Assembly (NCBI RefSeq): GCF_032854445.1
Contig: NC_088301.1
Span: 3,102,001 to 3,166,000, forward strand
DNA length: 64,000 nt
Reading direction: 5' to 3'
From: Liolophura sinensis
Taxonomy: Eukaryota > Mollusca > Polyplacophora > Chitonida > Chitonidae
In this document: positions 43,703 to 60,395 of the stretch, piece by piece
Layout: every line of letters begins with the position of its first letter
Numbering within the stretch: position 1 is the first letter of the stretch
Notes under the pieces: generated by a model
Database searches by the model: none
What the model was told of the DNA's origin: nothing
What the model saw: only the letters and a program-made list of their open reading frames with translations
Translations under genes and position numbers: made by a program

Positions 43703-45362
43703 CGGGAAGCACGTGGAGAAGCATGTGAAGGAACATGTTGGGAAGCCTATGGAGAAGCTCATGGGGAAGCATGTGAAGAAACTTGTCGGGAAGCATGTGG
43801 AGAAGTTTGTGGAGAACCTTGTGGGCAAGCTTGTGGAGAAGCTCGTGGGGAAGCTTGTGGAGAAGTTTGTGGAGAACCCGTGGAGAAGCATGTGGAGAAG
43901 CATGTGGAAAAACTTGTGGGCAAGCTTGTGGAGAAGCTTGAGGAGAAGCTTGTGGAGAAGTTTGTGGAGAAGCATGTGGAGAAGTTTGTGGAGAAGCATG
44001 TGGAAAAAAATGTGGGGAAGCTTGTGGGAAAGGATGTGGAGAAGCTTGTGAGCAAGTGTGTGGAGAAGAATGTGGGGAAGCTTGTGGGCAAGCATGTGGG
44101 AAAGCTCGTGAGGAAGATTGTGGAGAAGCTTGTGGAGAAGCATGTGGGAAGCATGTGGAGAAGCTTGTGGAGAAGCATGTGGAAAAGCATGTGGGGAGCT
44201 CGAGGAGCATGCGGGGAAGCTCGTTGAAAAGCTTGCTGGTAAGCAAGTAGGAAAGCACGTGGAGAAGCTTGTGGGCAAGCATGTGGGAAAGCTCGTGGAG
44301 AAGCTTGTGGAGAAGCTCGTGGAAAAGCATGTGGAGAACCTTGTGGGGAAGCTTGTGGAGAAACTTGTGGGGAAGCTTGAGGAGAAGTATGTGGGGAAGC
44401 TTGTGGAGAAGCTTATGGGTAAACTTGGGGAGAAGCATGTGGAGAAGCTTGTGGAGAAGCATGTGGAGAAACTTGTGGAGAAACTTGTGGGGAAGCTTGA
44501 GGAGAAGTATGTGGGGAAGCTTGTGGAGAAGCTTATGGGTAAACTTGGGGAGAAGCATGTGGAGAAGCTTGTGGAGAAGCTTGTGGGCAAGCATATGGAG
44601 AAGCTTGTGGGGAAGCTTGTGGGTAAGCTTGTGAAGAAGCATGTGGAGAAGCTTGTGGAGAAGCATGTGGAGAAACTTGTGGAGAAGCTCGTGGAGAAAC
44701 ATGTGGGGAAGCTTGTGGGCAAGCATGTGGAGAAGCTTGTGGGAAAGCAAGTGGAGAAGCTTGTGGAGAAACCTGTGGAGAAGCTTGTGGAAAAGCATGT
44801 GGGGAAGCTTGAGGAGAAGTGTGTGGGGAAGCTCGTGAAGAAACATGTGGGGAAGCTTGTGGGCAAGCGTGTGAAGAAGCTTGTGGGAAGCATGTGGAGA
44901 AGCTTGTGGAGAAGCATGTGGAAAAGCATGTGGGCAAGGTTATAGGGAAGCATGTGGAGAAACTTGTGAAGAAGCATGTGGGGAAGCTTGTGGAGAAGCA
45001 TGTGGAAAAGCATGTGGGAAAGCTTGAGGAAAAGTGTGTGGGGAAGCTCGTGGAGAAACATGTGGGGAAGCTTGTGGGCAAACATGTGGAGAAGCTTGTG
45101 GGAAAGCATGTGGAGAAGCTTGAGGAGAAGTGTGTGGGGAAGCTCGTGAAGAAACATGTGGGGAAGCTCGTGGGGGAAGCTCTAGGAGAAGCTTGTGGGA
45201 AGGCATGTGGGGAAGCATGTGGGGGATCTTGTGGGGAAGCTTGTGGAGATGTTTGTGGAGAAGTATGTGGAGAAGCTTGTGGGGAAGCTTGTGGAGATGT
45301 TTGTGGAGAAGTATGTGGAGAAGCTTGTGGGGAAGCTCGAGGAGAAGCATGTGGAGAAGCTT
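43703..45362. repeat. 1.65-kb minisatellite, 12-bp unit
   Basis: About 138 copies of gtggagaagctt with variants (gtggggaagctt, gtgggcaagcat, gtggagaagcat). All three plus frames and all three minus frames stay open over long stretches (VEKL, CGEA and WRSL on plus; FSTS, LHKL and SPQA types on minus) because the unit is a multiple of three and stop-free. I see no promoter, splice context or unique sequence, so I call it a repeat, not a gene. Confidence 0.93.
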
Positions 45363-50838
<5,476 letters not shown>

Positions 50839-51599
50839 ACAATGTGTAGCACGGCACCATGAATAAATGGTTTAGTCATGCATTAGTTAAGTAGATATAG
50901 ACTATTAGCAGATGCGTGTGAGTGAATCGGAAGATCGCTTGTGGGCTAAAATAACGATTTCCATCTGTAAATTCCCCAGTATAGAAGTAAGAATTATGCT
51001 ATAATTCAGTAAAGTCAGCGAGCTCATGTTTGCAGGTGCTTCCTTACTGCAGCTCAACGACAGGGGAATATAACACAACTGTAACCTGTCAACGTTAGTC
51101 TGTGTACATGGCGATTATACTGACATCAGTCAGCAGCACTTCGCTACCTTCTCTACCACCAGTCCCTTCAACGTGCCACGAGTATCTTAACAATAGTCGC
51201 CATGTTAAGTGCAAACCAGTAAGGTTGTCCATAGCGCTCAACTTTATATAATTATGTTTCACAGGGTTCTGTGGCCAAAGTATATCAGTCTTGACAACTG
51301 AAGTTGTTAGCGACAACAAAATGGCTGATTGAGTCGTTGTAAGAACCGAACGTGATACCGTTGACAAAACATGTCGGCAAGGAAAAGGACCATTAAAACG
51401 TTAATGCCTGGAATGTCTCAAATTTATCAGCTGAAGTGGACAAAGTAATGGACGTCGGCGAGGACGAGGTTTTTACATTGCATGGGAAGCTATGGAAAGG
51501 CCTAATGATAGGCATCTCCGTTGTTAGTGACCTTGGTTGTTTATTTTAACCTGTATGTATGTTTGTGTGTAGGCTTGGGGTTTTAAGAGGCCCTCAGTA

Positions 51600-51895
51600 A
51601 TTTTTCAGTTATATTTCGACGAGCAGTCATTAGGTGTGTATACTGTATGGTGAGTCTTCTTATGGCAGGGCGAATCATGCCGCCATAGTGGCGACCCCGC
51701 CGCAGAAGTGTCATGCCGAAGACACAAGGCATCACCCCAGCAAGTCACATTACACTGACACCTGACCTACCAACCTGTTCCCTTGCTTAACCTCTCAGTG
51801 CTGAGCGCCAAGTGAGGCAGCAAAACTACAATTTTATCCAGGGTTTCCTGACTTCGAGGTGGAAGCACTAACCATTACGACCCAAAGCGATCTCT
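51600..51895 (-). mobile_element. SINE-like element, family C
   Basis: Shared with 59383-59552: cagtcattaggtgtgtatac, agtcacattacactgacac and aacctctcagtgctgagcgc. The right end on the minus strand (GGTCGTAATGGTTAGTGCTT) looks like a tRNA-derived head. Confidence 0.5.
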
Positions 51896-51979
51896 GTTAT
51901 AACCTGTTGAGGTTCTTGTTTGAATAACTCAACGATGGAAAAGTGCCGGATCGGGTATAGATTACGTAACTGGGTGAAT

Positions 51980-52260
51980 CTAGAGAGAGTTGTTGTATTC
52001 GCGTCTTGATTTCATAGGCTGGATTGGGAAGACTGATGGATGTCATTACGGAGGACGCTGTTAGGTGAATCTGAAGAGGGAGTTGTGGTATTCGTGTCCT
52101 GGTTTCATTGGCTGGATTGGGAAGACTGATGGTTGTCGAGGACACTGTTGGGTGAATCTGTAGAGTGGTGATATTCGTTTCCTGGTTTCATCGCGTGGAT
52201 TAGAAAGACTGATGGTTGTGGTTATGGAGGAGGCTGTTAGGCGAATCTGTCTCTTGTTAC
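51980..52260. repeat. Degenerate tandem repeat, about 83-93-bp unit, three copies
   Basis: ggattgggaagactgatgg recurs at 52021, 52114 and (diverged) 52197, with gtgaatct and ttcgtgtcctggtttcat between. Confidence 0.75.
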
Positions 52261-53287
52261 AGTCATCAATGACACATGTCCCCGCTGTTATTTATATGTA
52301 GAAGCACCCAGAACGACTATCACAGACCAGCTTGTATTACACCATCTTGTGCGGTCCGCGACCCTTAAAGCGTTTGCAGTAAAAACCAGCCAGGAATAAA
52401 CAGAGGTGACATTCTTGCCATTTTACGCTAAACGTTGGAGAGAGGATTGGATTTTTGAGGAGGGTGTGTTGTGGGAGATAGGAAGTAAGAGAGCTGTGAT
52501 TAGTTGTTGCTTCCCAGTCTTACATGTGGCAAGCTGAAAAATATTTCCGGGTGAGCGCAATCTGCGATCACAAACCCTGTAATTAGGCCTAAGAGAGAAA
52601 ATATACCATGTGGCTAACCAAAGAATTACACGGAACGAACTGAAATCCCCGATGTCCCACCACGATAGAAAATGGCCACGCGAGCAGACATACTATCAAG
52701 TCAAAGCATTGGTCAGGCATTTTTCAGGATTTACGAAGAGTGGCGGTCTTGTCCCGTCTCCTTCCCCTATAAATCCGATTTTCCTTCCCCCATAAGTCCA
52801 GTTTCTTTCCCACATAATTCTGACAATCAGCATAAATATGACAATCAGCAAGTATAAGAACTCTTAAGAACGGCGCTACAGGAATAAATAAAACATTGTG
52901 TGTTTTATCTATAAGAAGCATGTGAGATCTTGAACGCTTAGTACAAAGGGCGAATAGTCTGTTCTCTCAATTCCACTAACACTGCCCTATACTAAACAAG
53001 AGAACAGCTTCTGTTACACTTTAACTGAAATAAGTTATGATAAAAACTGATGCTTACCTATACATAAGTAAATCGCAATCGGCCGACAGGTCACGACCTC
53101 AGACAAAGACGTTAGTAGAGTGAAGTCAAGGGTCATTGCATGAGATAGCACACTATCAATATATTCTGAATTCAGATTTGCTCACCCTAGACATCTTTAT
53201 TCGCCATCAAATCGACAACACGACACAGCTGTAGTAAACAGTATCGATGGCATGTCATAAAGGAGTGGGGCGTGACTCGGTGCTACG

Positions 53288-53521
53288 ATGGAGCGTAGCA
53301 CCGATTTTGGCGTGGAATATGTGGATTCTCCAACTCTTGTTACTCGTAAAAGCTTTGGTGATGAGGTACAACAAGCAGCCAATGGTTCTCTCGAGAATAC
53401 CTGTGCCCCACACGTAAATACAGATTCCTCTACCAATAAGTCCAACCGCCATCGTATTCAAATCATAAAATTAATAGTAGTAGGAAGGTATCAAAGAGAT
53501 TATGCAGATAAGCTGAAATAG
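53288..53521 (+). CDS. Unidentified 77-codon ORF, possible first coding exon
   Basis: I do not recognise this ORF. The ATG at 53288 has a good context (acgATGg). The product starts MERSTDFGVEYVDSPTLVTR and is hydrophilic up to a short IIKLIVV stretch. A possible donor (ggaag|gtatca) lies at about 53486, so it could be a first exon of a plus-strand gene, but no downstream exon is visible. Amino-acid composition is the only hint of coding, so this is weak. Confidence 0.25.
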   Translation: MERSTDFGVEYVDSPTLVTRKSFGDEVQQAANGSLENTCAPHVNTDSSTNKSNRHRIQIIKLIVVGRYQRDYADKLK

Positions 53522-53538
53522 TAATATATAGCATAGAT

Positions 53539-53945
53539 TCACACTCACACTCACACTTGTGTGCAACATCTGAACGCCATTCCACACATGAAACATCACA
53601 CTCACACTTGTGTGCAACATCTGAACGCCATTCCACATTTGAAACGGTGACACTCCCACTTGTGTGCAACATCCAAAAGCCATTCCACACATGAAACAGC
53701 CACACTTACACTTGTGTGTAACATTCAAACCCCATTCCACACATGAAACAGCCACACTTACACTTGTGTGCAACATCTAAACGCCATTCCACACATGAAA
53801 CAGCCACACTTACACTTCTGTGTAACATCCAAACCCCATTCCACACATGAAACAGCCACACTTACACTTGTGTGCAACATCTAAACGCCATTCCACACAT
53901 GAAATAGCCACACTTACACTTTTGTGTAGCATCCAAACGCCATTC
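53539..53945. repeat. Tandem array, about 52-bp unit, eight copies
   Basis: Units of cacttgtgtgcaacatctaa plus cgccattccacacatgaaac, spaced 51-52 bp, with good conservation. Minus frames over it are artefacts. Confidence 0.92.
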
Positions 53946-55039
53946 CGTCAAACCATTCTTAAACTATATCTTTTATTTTTATTCATATAACCTTGGTATT
54001 TGTTTGTTAGAGAAGTATAATGTATATTTAAACATTTTACAACATTGGTCAAGAAATAAAGCTTTTAAAAGATTTAGTGAACGAATTAAGGGCTGACAGC
54101 ATGTGACGGACTGGAGGGACATAGGAAATGGACTCTGGGGCGGGCAACACACCGAGGTTCAAATCACGGTAAAAGCCCATCGTTTTTTGCTGTAACGCTG
54201 CTGCCTTTCTATATTCTTAACAATGTAATTTCTTGAGCACATATACACCCAAAAATGTGAGGTCCGACAGAAAAGACTAAAATAGTACATAGCTTCTAAG
54301 TAGGAATTTTTGTACCTGAATGCAAATGTTCCTGCCATACAGTTACATGAGAACCACGATACCACGCGGTATCCCAAGACACAATGGGCCACGCTAAGCC
54401 GGAGAGGTGATGGCTGTACAGACAATGTATAGCATACAAAGCCGACAGACTAGTGTTTAGTCTAAAAACATCAGCAGTGATATAGATGAGCTAATTGGTT
54501 ACCAGACCGTTGTTAAGCTTGTCACCCAATCTGCCATACCGATGGTTTTCGCCGTAACAATAAAGAATTTCTCCTTCTATCTACAAAACACTCTGTTTTC
54601 ATAAAATAGATATTGTACAATAGAACACTCGCGGTTAATAGTATTGGATGTTGGTCGTTTCATAAATTTTTTGTGATCGGTCGCCGAGTTGCTGCTTTCA
54701 GATGTGACACCTGACAATGCAGTATGTTTTCAAAATTCATTACATCACTTTGTCTTCAACAGTCACCACAGGAGCAAGTTTTAGAAAGTACGAAGATGAG
54801 TACGTTTTCTATAAGAGTAGTCTTTTTAAATCTCTTTACCGGAGTGTGGTACACGAACCAGTAATCACTATATGTGTATCTCACCAAAAACCTCTAACTA
54901 AGAAATAAATAGTCACAACAGAGTATGTTATCAAGTCACTACATGGCTATGTTATCAAAAGTCACTAAACAGTATGTGTGTGTGAAATTGACTTCTAGAG
55001 CATGGTTTTATTTGCCACAAAAGTCATGAGTGAAGAATG

Positions 55040-55500
55040 GTTTTTAGGACGGTCAACACAGGAGCACGATTTTTTCCAAAGTTACGATGGAAGAATAATT
55101 TTTCAGAGAGTCAGTATAGGAGCATGATTTTTGCCCAAAGTCACGACTGAAGCAATGTTTTACAAAGGTCAACAGAGGAGCATGATTTTCCCGGAAGTTA
55201 CGAGTGAAGCATCGTTTTACGAAGTTCAAGACAGGGGCATGATTTTCGCCGAAAGTCCCGACTAAAGCATGGTTTTTACGAAAGTCAACAAAGGAGCATA
55301 ATTTTTCCGAACGTCACGACAGGAGCATGTGTCCGAAAGTCGGGACAGAGCATATCTTCGAAAGTCACAACAGAGCATGTTTCCGAAAGTCACAACAGAG
55401 CATGTTTCCAAAAATCTCAACATAGCATGTTTCCAAAAGTCAAGACAGGAGCATGTTTCTAAAAGTTATGACAGGAGCATGATTGAAAAAGTTACGACAT
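55040..55500. repeat. Degenerate tandem repeat around gtcacgacaggagcatg
   Basis: About twelve copies of an irregular 30-57-bp unit (aaagtca.ga..ggagcatg.tt). It lies just before the 27-bp array. Confidence 0.7.
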
Positions 55501-55566
55501 GAGCATGTTCGTAGCAGTGAGTACAGGATTAGATTATCACAATACATATATAACTGTACATTTTCT

Positions 55567-56035
55567 TGAAGTCACACATGTGCGCGGATTACTTGATGCC
55601 ACACATGTGTACAGCTTACTTGTTGTCACACAGGTGAACGGCCTACTTGTTGTCACACATTTGTATGGCTTATTTGATGCCACACATGTGTACGGATTAC
55701 TTGATGTCGCACATGTGTATGGCTTACTTGATGCCACACATGTGTACAGCTTATTTGTTGTCACACAGGAGTACAGCCTACTTGCTGTCACACATGTGTA
55801 CTGCTTAATTGATGTCACACATGCGTACGACTTACTTGATGCCACACATGTGTACAGCTTACTTGCTGTCACACAGGTGTACGGCTTACTTGCTGTCACA
55901 CATGTGTATGGCTTACTTGCTGTCATACATGTGTACGACTTACTTGATGCCACACATGTGTACAGCTTACTTGCTGTCACACATGTGTACAGTCTATTTG
56001 CTGTCACACATGTGTACGGCCTTCTTGATGCTGTG
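55567..56035. repeat. Minisatellite, 27-bp unit (first type)
   Basis: About 17 copies of acacatgtgtacggcttact tgatgcc. One plus frame reads THVYGLLDA repeats through 180 codons and a minus frame reads CVTASKPYT repeats. The unit is 27 bp and stop-free, which explains both. Confidence 0.92.
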
Positions 56036-57262
56036 TGTTAGTTATGCAGGAAAACAAAGCAGTGATATAAAACTCTACCGCATAGATCATCAACGTGCCA
56101 CCAGAGACATGTTAACTTGCTCTCATGCCAAAAGTTACTGTAAACACTAATAAATTGCTAACGATTGTCGTGTTCTCAAGTGACACAAATGTGATGAACA
56201 GAGCACTCCCATGAAGATTAACAAAGCGTGGAAGTTAATCAGAGAACTAAGATTCAGTCCAACATGCAAACATCGGGCAAAGTTCATCGGCTTGACCAAA
56301 AGCTAGATGTTAACATCGACTGCGAAAATTACAATTATTTATTTTCAAAAATTATAACCAAAAATGTAGATAGGATTTCGCAGCATCTCTCTTCCCAAAT
56401 ATCGTGCGTGTACTTATCGCAGCAGAGAGAGAGCTACATAAACCGTTTGTGTACAATAACATGCACTGGGTAAAGTATTCAGCGCGCCACATTTACAAAT
56501 TGCATACATCGGCCTTTGGTAAGATACTGACAAACTTTTCCAGGTGTGCTGTGCACTCCACATTGCCAAGTTGAAGTCAAGTGCATGGCCTGACGTACAA
56601 GCAAGACTGGTAAAAAGCTTAAAAAATGCCCATTGTCATCCACAAAGGGATACCTAGAAAATTGTCTGCCCATGGTCGTGATTTGTAAGAAAATAGCACT
56701 TTCACAAATGGTACAGCATAGGAAAACTTACATTATATTAACAAGTGTAAAAATTCATGGCGGGGAAAGAAACTCTCATAAACATTTTAATATAGATACG
56801 CCTTCAACGCAAACACGAACGGCCGTAGTAAACAGTTCAAGGTGGTGTTCATGGGAAGGGGTTAGTTTTCCCTTAGTTTATCAGGGAGTGATGGCGGAGA
56901 GGGTCACTAGGGAGCGCAGCCGAACAAGGGTGACGGGAGAGGTATTTCAGGGAGCAGCGTAGTTTGTTACATCAGCAGCACAGATCTCTATTACCACAGC
57001 TGGTCGTTTTAACCGGAGCAGCTCTATCGGATCGCGTCGATTTGTACGAGAGATAGCATACTAAAAATAGGGCAGCCTGGTTTGACGGAAAAACATTCCT
57101 AGCTCATTTCCAGGCAATTAATTCACCATACGGAACTTTTCGGGAAATACAACTCTAGTGCAGAGACGTGTTTGCTGCACACAGGCGTCAAATGCAAGAC
57201 TCATGCACGATCAAAGATCATTGACGTTCTACGTCATTGACGTAGATGAACCCAGATTGTTT

Positions 57263-57505
57263 AGTAAGTGAGCTCTTGGGATTTAACGTCGTACTTAACA
57301 ATTTTTCATATGATGACGAAGGAATCCTTAGAGTGCATGTAATGTGCCTCCTTGCTGCAGGATGGATTTCCAACGCTCTTTTATCTAGTGCTACTTCCCT
57401 GAGACGAGTTACCGAAGGCAAGTAAGTTGCCCCTCCTGAGCCACACACCGACACGGGTCAACCAGTCGTTGCACTATCCCCTTCATGATGAACGCCAAGC
57501 GAGGA
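57263..57505 (-). mobile_element. SINE-like element, family B, partial
   Basis: ggatttaacgtcgtacttaa, ggaatccttagagtgcatgt and gaacgccaagcgagg match the copies at 9000 and 58293. The tRNA-like head is not retained. Confidence 0.7.
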
Positions 57506-57630
57506 GCAGATTGTTTACTCTGTTGCTTGGTAACAAGGAAAGCAAATGGCGGTCCAGTACTTACTCATTCCTGTAATTGTCCGGGGTTTCTAAAGAAGAA
57601 ACCCATTGATAAAATATTCTTATTCAAATG

Positions 57631-57893
57631 TATTTATTATTTATTTATTTATTTGATTGTTTTTTACGCCGTACTCAAGAATACTTCACTTATACGGCGG
57701 CGGCCAACATTATGGTGGGTGGAAACCGGGCAGAGCCCGGGGGAAACCCACGACCATCCGCAGGTTGCTGGCAGACCTTCCGGAGAGGAAGCCAGCATGA
57801 GCTGGACTTGAACTCACAGCGACCGCATTGGTGAAAGACTGCTAGGTCATTGCGCTGCGCTAGCGCGCTAACCAACTGAGCCACGGAGGCCCC
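57631..57893 (-). mobile_element. SINE-like element, family A, near full length
   Basis: (ATTT)n tail, full body and an intact tRNA-like head (GGGGGCCTCCGTGGCTCAGT on the minus strand). The flanks cttattcaaatg (57619) and cttaatcaaattg (57894) look like a diverged target duplication. It is the best-preserved copy together with 5010-5278. Confidence 0.85.
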
Positions 57894-58292
57894 CTTAATC
57901 AAATTGTCGATCAATCTGTGCAGGTACTATTAACGAGGGAACGTCCTTTACTCTCTGAAGCAGAATACGACTGCATGGGGATCTGCATCCGGGCATTGTA
58001 AAACACAAGATAATCATACACAGTTTTTCTGATAAACCACTGTCAATTTTTATACTCTTACTTGTGCGTATATAAACTGTACTTATGGTTCGTTCATTTC
58101 TTCCATTCAGTCCACGGTATATAACCTCAAAAGGTTGAAATACATCTATATGTCCTATATCCATCCACTTTCATACCGTAATTTGTATAGCTTGAAGTAA
58201 TATAACTTGAAACCCAACATTCTGCATGCTTGTTAGGGCTTAAGGCATGTGATTACGGCAACAACGACCCAGTTATAACGCGTGACACAGTT

Positions 58293-58560
58293 TAGGTGAG
58301 TGAGCGAGAGAGTGTTTCGGGTTTAACGTCGTACTTAAGAATTTTTCAGTCATGTGACGACGAAGGCGTCTCCTTGTTGCAGGACGGATTTCCACTGCTT
58401 TTATATCGAGTGCTGCTTCACTGAGACGACTTACCGAAGGCAAGTAAGACGCCCTGCCCGAGCGATTATACTTATACGGGTCAACCAATCGCTGCACTTT
58501 CCTTTTATGCTGAACGCCAAGCGAAGATGCTACAATTTCCTCTTTTAAGGTCTTATCGGT
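58293..58560 (-). mobile_element. SINE-like element, family B, partial
   Basis: gggtttaacgtcgtacttaa, ttttcagtcatgtgacgacg and gaacgccaagcg match the family B body; the element appears to lack its head. Confidence 0.7.
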
Positions 58561-59382
58561 GTAGCTTAATACACAAATACATTTCTGTCGTGCATTCTAC
58601 ACGGAACTGGTTGAAATGCTTCCACGTATATGTCAGTAACCGATAGGATGTCTCAATTTGCTATCATGGTGGAAGATAACCCTCAAGGTCAAATACGTTA
58701 AGTGGCGTCTAGCGTCACCTTTCACCGTTACAATATTTATGGTATTCAAATATAAACACTACAGAGTTCATTTTATTGGTTGTGGCTACATAATATGAAA
58801 ACGTCGAGACTAAAAAAAGTCTAGCAATGTGATAACAAATGCGTAAAATTAAATGCCCAACTGATGGTGTAAAATATAACGTTAATTATAAAAGTAAACC
58901 TGAATTTGGTATTTTAGAATGCCACGTAAAATCTATAAATAAAAGCGATATTTATTACTTCCAAACATACTATAATATTTAACCAAAATACCCATGTAAT
59001 GAGATGTATTTTGCAGACATAATGGATGCACTTTTAGCGTTACCGTTGCTCTGTTATGCAGTATGTACTCTGGATGTGACGAGTCAACATGCCCTGCGTG
59101 TGAAGTTATGCTCTTATAACCCTTTTGTTACAGCACATCCACGCCTCCTAACTTTTATAACTTTTAACGAAAACAGACAACAATGAATCAAGTGTATAAA
59201 TTCTGCGGCGTAGAGGTTTTGGTGCGTGTGAACAATACTCTCTTTACTCAAGGGGTCCAATAGCGCTTAAACCTAGTCCATTTCAGCGGTGCACATATTG
59301 CACGGGAACATGCCTCGTTCAGATGTGATCGATTTTTAAGTCATTTATATACATATATATGTGCTTGGAATTTAACTTCGGT

Positions 59383-59552
59383 GAGTCATTAGGCGTGCGT
59401 ACATATACTGTGTCGACTTGTGGCAGGGACAGTCTACTGAAGTAAAATGCCGAAGAAACCAGACATGGCACCGGATCCAGTCACATTATACTGACATCGG
59501 AGTAACCAGTCATGTTTCTTTACTCTAACCTCTCAGTGCTGAGCGCTAAACA
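59383..59552 (-). mobile_element. SINE-like element, family C, partial
   Basis: gtgagtcattaggcgtgcgt, agtcacattatactgacatc and aacctctcagtgctgagcgc match the copy at 51600. Confidence 0.5.
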
Positions 59553-59689
59553 ACATCGAATGTTAATATCACAATCGTATGCAATTTTCATCAATGGTTG
59601 TTCATTCAAAACATAAGTGTATTTTTAGTCATTTTTGCACACTCTAAACTTTTAAGCAAACCCTCTAACTGAGAAACAAACCACAGCAA

Positions 59690-60395
59690 TAATCTACTCC
59701 CAACAAACCACGCTGACTAAATATTCTCAACTAACCACGGTAACTAAGTATTCCCAACAAACCACGGTAACTAAGTATTCCCAACAAACCACAGTCACTA
59801 AGTACTCCCAACAAACCACGCTGACTAAATATTCCCAACTAACCATCGTAACTAAGTATTTCCAACAAACCACAGTAACTAAGTACTCCCAACAAACCAC
59901 GCTGACTAAATATTCCCAACTAACCATCGTAACTAAGCATTCCCAACAAACCACAGTAACTATGTACTGCCAACAAACCACGCTGACTAAATATTCCCAA
60001 CTAACCACGGTAACTAAGTATTCCCAACAAACCACGGTAACTAAGTATTCCCAACAAACCACAGTAACTAAGTACTCCCAACAAACCACGCTGACTAAAT
60101 ATTCCCAACTAACCATCGTAACTAAGTATTTCCAACAAACCACAGTAACTAAGTACTCCCAACAAACCACGCTGACTAAATATTCCCAACTAACCATCGT
60201 AACTAAGCATTCCCAACAAACCACAGTAACTATGTACTGCCAACAAACCACGCTGACTAAATATTGCCAAATAACCACGGTAACTAAGTATTCCCAACAA
60301 ACCACAGTAACTAAGTATTCCCAACAAACCACTGTAACGAAGTATTTCTCACGAACCATTGTTAATAAGTATTTCCAACAAACCACCGTAGCTAA
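59690..60395. repeat. Minisatellite, 27-bp unit (second type), 270-bp higher-order period
   Basis: About 26 copies of aaccacggtaactaagtatt cccaaca. The variant tatgtactgcc occurs at 59961 and 60231, exactly 270 bp (ten units) apart, with matching neighbours. Plus frames read TTVTKYSQQ and minus frames EYLVTVVCW. It is unrelated in sequence to the 27-bp array at 55567. Confidence 0.93.

Noticed and set aside
43551-45157. Several 200-490-codon ORFs on both strands
   Set aside because: All are produced by the 12-bp array; no unique flanking domain, splice context or promoter supports a gene.
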